Shown here: in pieces, positions 33,256 through 41,353 of the stretch
How positions within the stretch are numbered: the first letter of the stretch is position 1
Layout: every line of letters begins with the position of its first letter
NCBI RefSeq assembly: GCF_015767245.1
Contig: NZ_JADOTV010000005.1
Span: 124,001-188,000, forward strand
Length of the DNA stretch: 64,000 nt
Reading direction: 5' to 3'
DNA from: Aureivirga sp. CE67
Lineage (GTDB): Bacteria; Bacteroidota; Bacteroidia; Flavobacteriales; Flavobacteriaceae
Translations under genes and position numbers: made by a program
Notes under the pieces: generated by a model
Told to the model about the DNA's origin: nothing
Database searches by the model: none
The model's input: the letters and a program-made list of their open reading frames with translations, nothing else

Positions 33256-35349
33256 TTAACTCAAAAAAGTATAAACTAACAAAGACGAAACATATGCTAC
33301 AATTCCCATTCCGAAAAGTTGTAACATTGGCCATTTCCACGAATTTGTTTCTTTTTTTACAATCGCTAAAGTTCCCATACATTGCATTGCAAAAGCATAA
33401 AAAACTAAAAGCGACATTCCTGTAGGGAAATCAAATCGTTTTTTTCCTGTCTCCGGATTGATCTCCGCAGCCATTCTTTGTTTTATGGTCGTTTCATCAT
33501 CTGTATCATTTCCGATGCTATAAATCGTTGCTAGCGTTCCTACAAATACTTCTCTCGCAGCAAAAGAACTAATTAAAGCAATTCCAATTTTCCAATCATA
33601 ACCAAGAGGTTTAATAGCTGGTTCAATTGCTTTCCCCATTTGCCCGATATATGAATTTTCTAACTGAAAAGAAGAAATATCGTTTTGTAATTGTTCTTCT
33701 GAAACTTGTGTATTTGCGTATTTATCTTTTATAATCTGCTCTGCATTCTGAAATTTCTCTCCTCCATTAGAAGCTAAAAACCAAAGAATAATCGAAATTG
33801 CTAAAATAATTTTTCCTGCTCCCCAAACGAATGCTTTTGTTTTTTCTACTACCGTAATTCCAATATTTTTCAACAAAGGAAGTTTGTAAGTTGGCATCTC
33901 GATAATGAAGAAATTCTTCGCTTTTACTTTCATGATTTTGTGTAAAACATAAGCAGAAAGTATCGCCATTCCAAAACCTAAAAGATACATTCCTAGTAAC
34001 ACAAATCCTTGTAAATTGAAAATTCCAAGTATTTTTTGTTCTGGAATCACAAGCGCAATAATAATCGCATATACAGGAAGTCTAGCAGAACAAGTAGTAA
34101 ATGGCGTTACTAAAATTGTAATCAATCTTTCTTTCCAACCATTGATGTTTCTAGCTGCCATAATCGCTGGAATCGCACAAGCAGTTCCTGAAATTAACGG
34201 AACCACACTTTTTCCACTCATTCCAAATTTTCGCATGATTTTATCCATCAAGAAAACTACACGACTCATATATCCTGTTTCTTCCAAAAGGGAAACAAAA
34301 AGGAAAAGAATTACAATTTGCGGAATGAAAATGATAATTCCTCCAATTCCTGGAATGATTCCTTGCGTGATTAAATCTGTAAACGCTCCTGCTGGAAGAT
34401 TATTGGTAGCAAAATCAGCTAAATTAGTCGTTTGTTCATCAATGAAATCCATTGGAACACTTGACCAACTAAAAATCGATTGGAAAATCAGTGCTAAAAT
34501 CATAAAGAAAATCACATAACCAAAAACTTTATGTGTCAATATTCTATCCAATTTCGCTTGAATTCCTGATGCTTTTGATTTATCTACAACATAAGTTTTC
34601 TTCAAAACATCATTAATAAACTGATATCTGAAAATCGTTTCTTTTTGTTGTAGTTTTTTGATTTTTGCTCTTTCTCCCTCATAAGTAGAAATCAATTTCT
34701 CATGTTCATTCCTTGTTTTTTCTGGTAAAAACTCTTGAGAAATCAACAACCAAAGCGTATAAAGAGCTATTTGTGGATTGTCATTTTTAAGTTTAGTAAA
34801 GAAATCAGTGTCCATTCTCTTCGAGATTTCTTCCAAAGGTTGTGTCGAAATATTTTTATAATCCAACATTGCCTTTTTCAAATCATCAATTCCTTCGTTT
34901 TTCTTCGCACTGATTAAAACAATTTTCGTGTGTAGTTCTTTTTCCAACTGCGCAATATCGATAGAAATTCCTTTCTTTTCCATCTGATCCGCCATGTTGA
35001 TTACCAAAATAGTCGGAAGCTCCAAATCTTTAATCTGAGAAAACAAATACAAGTTTCGCTTCAAATTCTCAACTTCTGCAACTACAACAACTAAATCTGG
35101 ATATGCTTTATTTTCTTGGTCAATCAAAGTATCCAACACAATCGCTTCATCCAAAGAAGAAGGCGTGATACTATACGTTCCTGGCAAATCGATAATCGTA
35201 GCCGATTCTGTAGCCGAAAGTTTACAACTTCCTGTTTTTTTAGAAACTGTAATTCCCGGATAATTCCCGACTTTCTGATTTAAACCTGTTAATTGATTGA
35301 ATAAAGATGTTTTTCCCGTATTAGGATTTCCAATTAATGCAACTTTCAT
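33256..35349 (-). CDS. feoB: Ferrous iron transporter FeoB
   Basis: A 697-aa inner-membrane Fe(II) transporter. The N-terminal G domain has GNPNTGKTSLFNQLTG (G1), the switch region VGNYPGITV, DLPGTYS (G3) and NMAD (G4). A helical GDI-like region follows (about 170-265). Two Gate-type membrane repeats follow (about 330-480 and 490-690), with CAIPAIMAARNI and AAREVFVGTLA. Length is normal. It lies 6 bp after feoA and is probably cotranscribed from a promoter more than 350 bp upstream of feoA. Confidence 0.96.
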   Translation of the reverse strand: MKVALIGNPNTGKTSLFNQLTGLNQKVGNYPGITVSKKTGSCKLSATESATIIDLPGTYSITPSSLDEAIVLDTLIDQENKAYPDLVVVVAEVENLKRNLYLFSQIKDLELPTILVINMADQMEKKGISIDIAQLEKELHTKIVLISAKKNEGIDDLKKAMLDYKNISTQPLEEISKRMDTDFFTKLKNDNPQIALYTLWLLISQEFLPEKTRNEHEKLISTYEGERAKIKKLQQKETIFRYQFINDVLKKTYVVDKSKASGIQAKLDRILTHKVFGYVIFFMILALIFQSIFSWSSVPMDFIDEQTTNLADFATNNLPAGAFTDLITQGIIPGIGGIIIFIPQIVILFLFVSLLEETGYMSRVVFLMDKIMRKFGMSGKSVVPLISGTACAIPAIMAARNINGWKERLITILVTPFTTCSARLPVYAIIIALVIPEQKILGIFNLQGFVLLGMYLLGFGMAILSAYVLHKIMKVKAKNFFIIEMPTYKLPLLKNIGITVVEKTKAFVWGAGKIILAISIILWFLASNGGEKFQNAEQIIKDKYANTQVSEEQLQNDISSFQLENSYIGQMGKAIEPAIKPLGYDWKIGIALISSFAAREVFVGTLATIYSIGNDTDDETTIKQRMAAEINPETGKKRFDFPTGMSLLVFYAFAMQCMGTLAIVKKETNSWKWPMLQLFGMGIVAYVSSLLVYTFLS

Positions 35350-35355
35350 AAAATT

Positions 35356-35577
35356 CTAAAGCTTCGTAATTTCTATTTGTCTCGCAGTCTCTTTTCTGAT
35401 AGCAATATCGCTACCATTTACACGAATGTAAATCGGATCTTTCAGTGGTGCAATCTGAATCAGTTCTACCACTTTTCCTGGTAAACATCCCATTTCCAAA
35501 AGCGGCAATGGCACATCCGAAAACAAAAAATCTTTAATTATTCCTTTTTCTCCTATATGAAGTTGTTCAATCGTCAT
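35356..35577 (-). CDS. feoA: Ferrous iron transport protein FeoA
   Basis: A 73-aa SH3-like protein that accompanies FeoB. It has LHIGEKGIIKDF, MGCLPGKVVELIQIAPLKDPIYIRVNGSDIAIRKE in the standard order (the L-x-x-G-x-x-xG-V pattern and the final I-A-I-R). It is the first gene of the feoAB operon. The 370 bp upstream hold repeat A copy 4, repeat B copy 3 and, beyond them, a promoter box with an overlapping palindrome. Confidence 0.93.
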   Translation of the reverse strand: MTIEQLHIGEKGIIKDFLFSDVPLPLLEMGCLPGKVVELIQIAPLKDPIYIRVNGSDIAIRKETARQIEITKL

Positions 35578-35637
35578 GATATCTTATTGTGTGAAATTTC
35601 TATAAGAATATAATTTTCTATTAAAAAGTATCAAGTT

Positions 35638-35701
35638 CCCCTCTTGAGAGGGATTAGGGGTGTGTAACTGTTTTAATTAATTTTTTCCTTTACAAACCAA
35701 A
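35638..35701 (+). repeat. Repeat A copy 4
   Basis: CCCCTCTTGAGAGGGA followed by TTAGGGGTGTGT (35638-35665). The right flank (AACTGTTTTAATTAA and onward) is shared with copy 5 at 36056. Confidence 0.9.
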
Positions 35702-35721
35702 CGAGATTCTATTTATTATTT

Positions 35722-35902
35722 GGGCATTCCCCTTTTTGTCTTCGACTACGCTCAGACAACAGGGTCGGGCTTTCCGTTACAAGTTTTGCTATTTCTGAAA
35801 AAGAATTTCTAGGTCATCCGTGGGCTTCCGTTGGTCGCCTCCGTTTCCCAAGAATTCTAATTTTCAGAAAAATCAAAAGCTTTCCACTACAATCCCTAAT
35901 GC
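35722..35902 (-). repeat. Repeat B copy 3 (long form)
   Basis: On the minus strand it reads GCATTAGGGATTG ... GGGGAATGCCC, with outer stem GCATT/AATGC. It contains the extra long-form block with CCACGGATGACC and GGCGACCAACGG, a long inner stem (TTTTCAGAAAAAT against ATTTCTGAAAA), and an apical TTGTC/GACAA hairpin that carries TTCGACTACGCTCA. It lies in the predicted feoAB leader in the same sense as feoA. Confidence 0.85.
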
Positions 35903-35949
35903 AATGAAAAATAGTATCTAAACATTTTTCAGAAAATCATATTCAGCCA

Positions 35950-35977
35950 CAAAGATACTAAATTAGAATCGTTCTAA
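35950..35977 (-). promoter_or_regulatory. Putative feoAB promoter with operator-like palindrome
   Basis: Minus-strand -7 box TATCTTTG (35957 down to 35950). Just upstream of it, in the spacer, is the perfect inverted repeat TTAGAA-TCG-TTCTAA (35963-35977). This placement is where a repressor would block polymerase; an iron-dependent regulator of the DtxR or Fur type is a natural guess. The leader to feoA would be about 370 nt. Confidence 0.5.
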
Positions 35978-36055
35978 AGTGAGCTTTGTTAGAGAATTGA
36001 AAGTTTAATTATTATCAAAACTCATCTTGCATAAAAATTCAGAGATTCTCAAATT

Positions 36056-36119
36056 CCCCTCTTGAGAGGGGTTAGGGGTGTGTAACTGTTTAAATTAATT
36101 TTTCCTTTATAAATCAAAC
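36056..36119 (+). repeat. Repeat A copy 5
   Basis: CCCCTCTTGAGAGGGG, then TTAGGGGTGTGT (36056-36083), with the same right flank as copy 4. Confidence 0.9.
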
Positions 36120-36385
36120 ATAATGATGACTGTTAATTTAAATATTCTTCTATATTTGTGTATTTGTTGATATTAAGTAAATTTTTTAACTGAATATTTT
36201 AATATTATATATAATGGAAATTCTTGTAATAGTTTTTGTTTAACATAACAATTATTCTTGAATTTAGTTTATTGTTAGTTAACATAATAAATGAATTTTC
36301 AATCAATCAGCTTTCCATAATCATATTTTAAAAATTGAATTGTTGTATAGAATGCTAATAAAAGAATAAAGAAAATATAATAAGA
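36120..36385. other. AT-rich gap before the accessory pair
   Basis: About 265 bp of very AT-rich sequence. I find no gene, repeat or clear TAnnTTTG box, so the promoter of the downstream pair is not identified. Confidence 0.4.
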
Positions 36386-37345
36386 ATGAATGAAAATAAT
36401 AATATAATAAATAATTATATAAATAAATTTTTTAATTCTCCAATTGAAAGAACTGGAAATTATTGGTTTGTAAGAACTGATAAGGGGGTGAATTTTGATA
36501 TTTTTACAACAAATGGTTTTGTTGGTATAGGTTGGAATGATATTGAATTAAGCGATTTAATTCCTGTTAATGAGCATGCCACAAAACGAAAAATAGCTTT
36601 AGTTGAAAATCTTGATATTGATGAATCAAGTGATAAAAGTAAAATAACTTCTATATATAATAAATTAATACGTTTCAATTCTCTTTCAAAAGGAGATGTT
36701 ATAGTTAGTCCAAGTAGAAAATCTAAGAGAATTGCTTTTGGTGTAGTAGAAAGTGAAAACTGTTATTGGGAAGAGAATCCAAATGATTTTTGTGAACATA
36801 AAAAAAGAGTAAAAGTAAATTGGGTTTTAACAAAGAATTTTAATACTCTTGACTCGATGTTTTATAAAATAAAAGGATCAAGGCATTCTATTTCAGATAT
36901 AAAAGGTTATGCACCTTTCATTGATAAAGAGATGAATACTTTTTATTTTAAAGACAATTCAGGACATTATGTTGTAGATGTTAGATCATCAAATGATATT
37001 AATACTTTTGCTTTAGTAGAATTCATATATCAAACTAACAACTTTCTTTCAATAATAAATGAAGAATTTGATTTTCAAGAATCAATAGATGATAGTTCTA
37101 TAAAATTAAATGTTCAATCCCCTGGGAAAATAGAGTTCAAAATGCCTGGAGGTAAAACTATGTTGCTTTTAACAATTTTAATTCCTATTCTTGGTGGATG
37201 TGAAGATGCAGTTAGCGAAACTCCAGATGAATTGAAATCAAAATTAAAAAATATAGTAGAAAAACATCCTGATAAATCAAATGAATTGAAAAAAGCAATG
37301 GATGAACTTGAAGTAAAATATGATAGTATAAACTCTTATCATTAA
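36386..37345 (+). CDS. Unknown protein: PUA/MrrN-like N-terminal domain plus C-terminal membrane segment
   Basis: A 319-aa protein I cannot assign to a named family. Residues about 22-125 (NYWFVRTDKGVNFDIFTT, GFVGIGWNDI, KGDVIVSPSRKSKRIAFG) resemble the PUA-like sensor module that precedes Mrr-type nucleases and other defence effectors. A second beta-rich region follows (130-245). Then comes SPGKIEFKMPGG and one hydrophobic helix (about 259-272, MLLLTILIPILGG), then a charged helical tail. I see no nuclease motif. It lies 9 bp before a two-TM coiled-coil gene. Base use is more AT-rich (many ATA, AAT codons) than the neighbours, suggesting recent transfer. Confidence 0.7.
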   Translation: MNENNNIINNYINKFFNSPIERTGNYWFVRTDKGVNFDIFTTNGFVGIGWNDIELSDLIPVNEHATKRKIALVENLDIDESSDKSKITSIYNKLIRFNSLSKGDVIVSPSRKSKRIAFGVVESENCYWEENPNDFCEHKKRVKVNWVLTKNFNTLDSMFYKIKGSRHSISDIKGYAPFIDKEMNTFYFKDNSGHYVVDVRSSNDINTFALVEFIYQTNNFLSIINEEFDFQESIDDSSIKLNVQSPGKIEFKMPGGKTMLLLTILIPILGGCEDAVSETPDELKSKLKNIVEKHPDKSNELKKAMDELEVKYDSINSYH

Positions 37346-37354
37346 ATTGAAATC

Positions 37355-37897
37355 ATGTTAGATTTAAGTAATGTATTCTCTGGAATTGATAACATTTATA
37401 AGTTTTTAACTATAAGTGGCTTAATTATGTTTTGTACTGCAATGATTTATCCATTACAAAAAGAACAAATTCTAAAACTTGAAAAAAATAAATGTGAGGA
37501 GCAAGATAAATTACTTTTAAAGGAACAAGAAAATTTAACAGAGAAAGTATTAAAGCTTATTGAAGAAGGGACTTTTATTGAAAACTCTTTGAAAGAACTA
37601 TCAAATAATGATTCAATTAGAAATAAAAGTATTAAAATAGATTCATTACAAGATATTTTCAATAAAAAGTATTTAAAAATGATAGATAAAGAATTAATTC
37701 TTAGTAAGAAAGAAATAAATATTGAATACAATAAAAAGAAGATAACTATATTAGAAAATGATATTTCTTCGTATCAAATTTATGTGAATTTACTCAAATT
37801 CCCCGGAATAATTTCATTTATACTAGGTTTAATTTTTTGGATTAGATCTACAAGGATATCAGAAAAATTAAAAAAGAAAGAATTAGATAATTATTAA
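37355..37897 (+). CDS. Unknown protein: two membrane helices around a coiled coil
   Basis: A 180-aa protein with an N-terminal helix (about 14-33, YKFLTISGLIMFCTAMIYPL), a Lys/Glu-rich coiled coil of about 110 residues, and a second membrane helix (about 148-167, FPGIISFILGLIFWI) followed by a basic tail. I recognise no family. It starts 9 bp after the PUA-like gene and is surely cotranscribed with it. The topology would place the coiled coil on one side of the inner membrane as a sensor or scaffold. The AT-rich base use matches its partner. Confidence 0.65.
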   Translation: MLDLSNVFSGIDNIYKFLTISGLIMFCTAMIYPLQKEQILKLEKNKCEEQDKLLLKEQENLTEKVLKLIEEGTFIENSLKELSNNDSIRNKSIKIDSLQDIFNKKYLKMIDKELILSKKEINIEYNKKKITILENDISSYQIYVNLLKFPGIISFILGLIFWIRSTRISEKLKKKELDNY

Positions 37898-37923
37898 ATA
37901 TTTTTCATAAATAACACTCCAAC

Positions 37924-38252
37924 TCAAAACCACCTATTCGTTGCAGAATTATTATAAAAATAAAGAGCATCTTCTTTATTGATGTAATTATTTTCAAGCA
38001 AAAAATCTATAATTTCATCTGCAATCATCAAATCTTCAGCACATCCAGTTAATTTAGCAAAGACAATAGAACTTTTCTGATAAAAACAGAATCTCTATTC
38101 TCTGTTTGAATAAACAATTCTTTGTACTTATTCTTTACTGATTTATTGTGTTCAAATTCGTCCTCTTCATTTGCAAAAGATAACTTAAAGTAATCATAAA
38201 TCTCTTTTTCTATTTCTTTTATTTTTTTTAGATAAACTGTATTAGATTTCAT
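37924..38252 (-). pseudogene. Frameshifted small gene (about 108 aa when repaired)
   Basis: The 5' part (38252 to about 38065) encodes a charged helical protein beginning MKSNTVYLKKIKEIEKEIYD. In the original frame it runs on to a stop after LSLLN. In the next frame the reading continues smoothly as SIVFAKLTGCAEDLMIADEI and ends at TGA 37924 with NNSATNRWF. Total length is 329 bp, two more than a multiple of three. A single missing base at the run of A residues on the coding strand (ATCAGAAAAGTTC, about 38065-38077) would restore it. Possibly an inactivated immunity-like or accessory gene. I do not recognise a family. Confidence 0.6.
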
Positions 38253-38281
38253 TTTTTAAGGATAAATCAATTATAATATTT

Positions 38282-38309
38282 ACACACCCCTAACCCCTCT
38301 CAAGAGGGG
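38282..38309 (-). repeat. Repeat A copy 6 (reverse orientation)
   Basis: ACACACCCCTAA followed by CCCCTCTCAAGAGGGG (38294-38309), i.e. the family core read on the minus strand. With copies 4 and 5 it brackets the accessory island. Confidence 0.9.
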
Positions 38310-38328
38310 AACTTATTGATTTGTAATT

Positions 38329-38367
38329 AAAAAGCCAGTATTTTATCAATTTAAATACTGGCTTTTT
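38329..38367. terminator. Terminator at the end of the SCO gene
   Basis: AAAAAGCCAGTATTT (38329-38343) and AAATACTGGCTTTTT (38353-38367), 15-bp stem, 9-nt loop, with T-runs on both strands. Confidence 0.88.
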
Positions 38368-38369
38368 TT

Positions 38370-39044
38370 TTACTCATATTCTTTTTTCAAGATTTTAATA
38401 TCTTCTATTAAACGCTGAATATCTTCAGGATTGGTTCCGTCGTAATAATTACGGATTTGCTTTCTTTTGTCTATCAAAACAAAATTTTCTGTATGGATAA
38501 AATCTTGTTCTCCACCATCTCCTTCTTCCAATACAGCGAAATAACTTTTACGAGCCAATTCGTAAATATGTTTTTTATCTCCAGTAGTCACATGCCATTT
38601 TCCGTCAATCACACCTTTTTTCTTCGCATATTCTTTTAAAACAGGAACACTATCCATCACAGGAGTAACAGAGTGCGAAAGAAACATAATATCATCATCA
38701 TTCTTAAAAGCTTCTTGTATTTTTGCCATATTCGTTGTCATGATCGGACAAATCGTTTGACATCTTGTAAAAAAGAAATCTGCAACATAGATTTTTCCGT
38801 TATAATCTTCTTGCGTAATTGTTTCTCCATTTTGGTTAATTAACTCAAAATCTGAAATTTTATGATTTCTTCGTACGTGACGCATACTTTCATCGACTAA
38901 AGTAGGGTTCACGTCTACAGGATTATAAACTGGAAGTTTTTTCTCAGGAATCATCATGTAAAAGATTAATGAAATTGCGATTACAGAGAAAATTCCCATT
39001 ACGATAAGAGTTGGGATTGATTTTTTAAAAAATTTTAAATCCAT
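38370..39044 (-). CDS. SCO1/SenC family copper chaperone
   Basis: A 224-aa membrane-anchored thioredoxin-fold protein. One N-terminal helix (about 12-32) anchors it in the inner membrane. The copper site CQTICP (CxxxCP) and the distal His in FIHTENFVLID are both present. It probably helps assemble the CuA site of a heme-copper oxidase. It is alone here, with no oxidase subunits in the window. Its 3' end touches a strong terminator. Confidence 0.93.
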   Translation of the reverse strand: MDLKFFKKSIPTLIVMGIFSVIAISLIFYMMIPEKKLPVYNPVDVNPTLVDESMRHVRRNHKISDFELINQNGETITQEDYNGKIYVADFFFTRCQTICPIMTTNMAKIQEAFKNDDDIMFLSHSVTPVMDSVPVLKEYAKKKGVIDGKWHVTTGDKKHIYELARKSYFAVLEEGDGGEQDFIHTENFVLIDKRKQIRNYYDGTNPEDIQRLIEDIKILKKEYE

Positions 39045-39206
39045 TATTTACATATATTTGGGATAAGTATTGATGAATTTCATGTATTTTAATCAAAACT
39101 TTTTCAATTATTAATTTTATCCTTACTGAGGTCAGAAATAGCCTTAAATGTGAAAAAGATTTTTAATAAAAATTCAAAAAATAAATATTTTGCAAAATTA
39201 CCATAA

Positions 39207-41144
39207 ATGAAACAATTTTACACGCTTATTCTACTATTATTCATCGGAATAACTGGTAGAGCCCAAGAAGAGCCTTACTACAAAGATGCTTATTTAGAAG
39301 ACTTAATCAAAAATGAAGGTAGAAAATATGCTTTCCGAAATACGAACAGTGAAACGAATCACACTTCAAACTATGATTTGACATATCATAAATTGGAATG
39401 GAATGTAGATCCGGATATTACACAAGCTTATATTTCCGGAACAGTAACTTCCAATTTTACAGCTTTGGAAGACATGACAACTATTGCCTTCGATTTAGCT
39501 GATAATATGGCTGTTTCGGAAGTGAAACAAGGAGAGAATTCTCTTACATTTACACATGAAGATGATATTCTAACAATTACTTTAAGCGAAACTGTAGCAG
39601 AAGGAGATGCTTCAGCAGTAGAAGTAACTTATAGTGGAAATCCAGAATCAAACACAGGGTTTGGTGCTTTTACAAGAGCTACGCATCAAGGAACTCCAAT
39701 TGTTTGGACACTTTCAGAGCCTTATGGAGCAAAACAATGGTGGCCTTGTAAGCAAGACTTAATTGATAAAGTAGAAGAAATAGATATTTATGTAACAACT
39801 CCTTCAGATTATACAGTTGCTTCTAACGGATTAAAACTTTCAGAAGATATAAATGGAGATTCTAAAATCACACATTGGAAGCATGAATATCCAATTCCAG
39901 CTTATTTAATAGCAATTGCGATAACAAACTATTCTATTTATACAGAAACTGTTTATGAAGGAACAGAAAATGAATTTCCAATAGAAAACTACGTATACCC
40001 AGAAAACTTAACTTTAGCACAATCAAAAACTCCTGTGACGGTAGAAATCATGGAGCTTTTTGGTGATTTATTTGAAATTTATCCTTTTAAAGAAGAAAAA
40101 TACGGACATGCCCAATTTGGTTGGGGAGGAGGAATGGAACATACAACGATGAGTTTTATGGGGAATTTCAACAGAGGATTAATTGCACACGAATTAGCAC
40201 ACCAATGGTTTGGAGATAAAGTTACTTGTGGTTCTTGGTCAGATTTGTGGGTAAATGAAGGATATGCAACTTATTTGAGTGGAATTGTAATAGAACATTT
40301 AGATGGAGAAGAAGATTTCAAGAATTGGAGAATTAATAAGATTTTAAGTATCACTTCTCAGCCTACAGGATCTGTTTATATTCAACCAAATGATACTTTA
40401 AGCGAAAGTAGATTATTTAGCTCTAGATTGACATACAACAAAGGTTCGATGCTATTACATATGTTACGTAAACACATAGGAGATGAAGATTTCTTCCAAG
40501 CTTCAAAAAATATTTTATCAGATGAAGAATTAGCTTACGGATATGCAAAATCAGATCAAGTAATTGCACATTATGAAGCAGCGAGTGGAGAGGATTTAAC
40601 CGAGTTTTTCGCAGATTGGTTATATGGAGAAGGATATCCAACTTATGGATATAATTGGTCACAAGATGGAGATAATTTAAGTATTACTTTAAACCAAGCA
40701 CAATCGGATTCGTCTGTAGACTTCTTTGAGATACGATTACCTGTCGAATTAAAAGGAAGTGGAGGAGAATCTGAGTTTATTATTTTAGATCATGCACAAA
40801 ATTTCCAAACTTTTACAGTTCCTGTTTCTTTTCAGGTAACAGAAGTTGTTTTAGATCCAGCAGCAGATTATATCATGATCGAAAATCCAGATTTAAACAC
40901 AGATGATTTTATTAAAAGTAGGGTAGAAGTATACCCAAATCCGACAACAGGAAAAGTATTTATAAACCAAAACAACCAAGAAGTCATCTCTGTGGAAGTT
41001 TATGATTATTTATCTAAAAGATTAAAAGTTTTAAACCAAAATAATAAAGAAATAGATTTAAGCTCATTTGAAAAAGGAGTTTATTTTATTAAAATAGCAA
41101 CGGAACAAGGAACACAAATCGAGAAGATTGTTTTAGAAAAATAA
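39207..41144 (+). CDS. M1 family aminopeptidase with T9SS type A sorting domain
   Basis: A 645-aa secreted zinc peptidase. The signal peptide is MKQFYTLILLLFIGITGRAQ. An N-terminal beta domain precedes the catalytic domain, with GGGMEHTTMS (a variant of GxMEN) and the zinc motif HELAH (His328, Glu329, His332) plus Glu351 in WVNEGYATY. From about residue 570 the C-terminal type A sorting domain (VEVYPNPTTGKVF ... YFIKIATEQG) directs export by the type IX system and anchoring or release at the surface. Length fits. Repeat A copy 7 begins three bases after the stop. Confidence 0.95.
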   Translation: MKQFYTLILLLFIGITGRAQEEPYYKDAYLEDLIKNEGRKYAFRNTNSETNHTSNYDLTYHKLEWNVDPDITQAYISGTVTSNFTALEDMTTIAFDLADNMAVSEVKQGENSLTFTHEDDILTITLSETVAEGDASAVEVTYSGNPESNTGFGAFTRATHQGTPIVWTLSEPYGAKQWWPCKQDLIDKVEEIDIYVTTPSDYTVASNGLKLSEDINGDSKITHWKHEYPIPAYLIAIAITNYSIYTETVYEGTENEFPIENYVYPENLTLAQSKTPVTVEIMELFGDLFEIYPFKEEKYGHAQFGWGGGMEHTTMSFMGNFNRGLIAHELAHQWFGDKVTCGSWSDLWVNEGYATYLSGIVIEHLDGEEDFKNWRINKILSITSQPTGSVYIQPNDTLSESRLFSSRLTYNKGSMLLHMLRKHIGDEDFFQASKNILSDEELAYGYAKSDQVIAHYEAASGEDLTEFFADWLYGEGYPTYGYNWSQDGDNLSITLNQAQSDSSVDFFEIRLPVELKGSGGESEFIILDHAQNFQTFTVPVSFQVTEVVLDPAADYIMIENPDLNTDDFIKSRVEVYPNPTTGKVFINQNNQEVISVEVYDYLSKRLKVLNQNNKEIDLSSFEKGVYFIKIATEQGTQIEKIVLEK

Positions 41145-41146
41145 AT

Positions 41147-41263
41147 ATTATCACAATTCATTTTATATTAAGATTTATAGATTATCAAATTCCACTCTTG
41201 AGAGGGGCTAGGGGTGTGTTTTAAAATAATTAAAATTCTCTCTGATGATTTCAAATATGATAA
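41147..41263 (+). repeat. Repeat A copy 7 with extended flanks
   Basis: Core CCACTCTTGAGAGGGG (41192-41207; one arm base changed), then CTAGGGGTGTGT. About 115 bp of the unit matches copy 3 (27296-27413). Both start within about 55 bp after the stop of a plus-strand gene. Confidence 0.85.
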
Positions 41264-41322
41264 TGTTAAATAACAATCAGAAAATCGATTCGTTTTCTTT
41301 AGGTCTAAGTTTCTAGATGTTT

Positions 41323-41330
41323 TATTTTTG
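41323..41330 (+). promoter_or_regulatory. SpoU methylase promoter -7 box
   Basis: TATTTTTG, exact TAnnTTTG, 23 bp before the ATG at 41354. Confidence 0.55.
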
Positions 41331-41353
41331 CTATCTATTTTAGAACGAAATTT

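Noticed and set aside
38049-38252. An intact 67-aa gene
   Set aside because: The reading continues in the next frame for 49 more codons with coherent protein character, so a frameshift is more likely.
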